Origin: Bacillota bacterium
Lineage (GTDB): Bacteria > Bacillota > Clostridia > Oscillospirales > Ruminococcaceae
Direction: 5' to 3'
DNA: 5,353 nucleotides
NCBI GenBank assembly: GCA_023457175.1
Contig: JAEWMM010000022.1
Coordinates: 1-5,353 of the forward strand
This document shows, piece by piece, positions 5,317 through 5,353 of this stretch (positions are counted from its first letter, which is position 1; the number at the start of each line of letters is the position of its first letter). The position numbers were made by a program, and so were the translations under genes. The notes under the pieces are model-generated. The model searched no databases, was not told where the DNA came from, and saw only the letters and a program-made list of their open reading frames with translations.

Positions 5317-5353
5317 TTACTGGTTCTGCTGCTTGGCGGCCAATGCCTCAAGC
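5317..5353 (-). CDS. C-terminal end of an unidentified protein (5' part off the window)
   Basis: Eleven codons, LEALAAKQQNQ, are followed by TAA (5317-5319) in a minus-strand frame open to the window edge. The strong terminator 13 nt downstream supports a real gene ending here. The Ala/Gln-rich, probably helical tail is too short to name a family. Confidence 0.55.
   Translation of the reverse strand, partial: LEALAAKQQNQ

Noticed and set aside
1..5353. CRISPR arrays, tRNA/rRNA genes and insertion sequences
   Set aside because: No regularly spaced repeats, cloverleaf-like sequence with a CCA end, rRNA signature or transposase frame was seen on either strand.

Overview
The window looks like chromosome of a fairly GC-rich member of the Firmicutes, class Clostridia (an Oscillospirales/Ruminococcaceae-type gut anaerobe is the best guess). 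The grounds are strong GGAGG ribosome binding sites, a short glutamate 5-kinase without a C-terminal PUA domain, a DUF21/CBS/CorC protein of the Firmicutes type, and a small XRE regulator paired with a small membrane protein. This placement is inference, because no rRNA or species marker is present. Every gene supported here lies on the minus strand, so the window reads biologically from right to left.

Right edge (5270-5353): the last 11 codons of an unidentified gene, closed by a strong intrinsic terminator. Next (4589-5220) comes an AT-rich two-gene cassette: a multi-helix membrane protein resembling DUF3796 and, 2 nt later, a 68-residue XRE/Cro-type repressor. Its promoter is close to consensus (TTGACA-17-TATATT) and is overlapped by a 13-bp perfect inverted repeat, a likely autoregulatory operator. 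A 21-bp palindrome lies inside the repressor gene.

The 392-base gap 4197-4588 has no believable protein gene but is not empty. It holds an extended -10 promoter (4502-4530), about 160 nt of GC-rich sequence that can fold into a long stem, and a hairpin terminator (4331-4364). Together these suggest a free-standing small RNA. Then comes a 14-bp perfect inverted repeat overlapping a good extended -10 promoter (4267-4295) that should drive the next gene.

That gene (2928-4196) encodes a hemolysin C/CorC-type membrane protein (CNNM/DUF21, CBS pair, CorC_HlyC), starting at TTG. After about 200 nt comes a compact operon: proB (2729-1935) overlaps proA (1942-695) by 8 nt, and 10 nt later begins a membrane-anchored extracytoplasmic protein of unknown function that runs off the left edge. 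ProB and ProA carry out the first two steps from glutamate to proline. proC is not in the window.

The most interesting parts are the candidate small RNA, the two long inverted repeats on promoters (both with 27-bp centre spacing), and the AT-rich regulator/membrane-protein cassette set between GC-rich neighbours.
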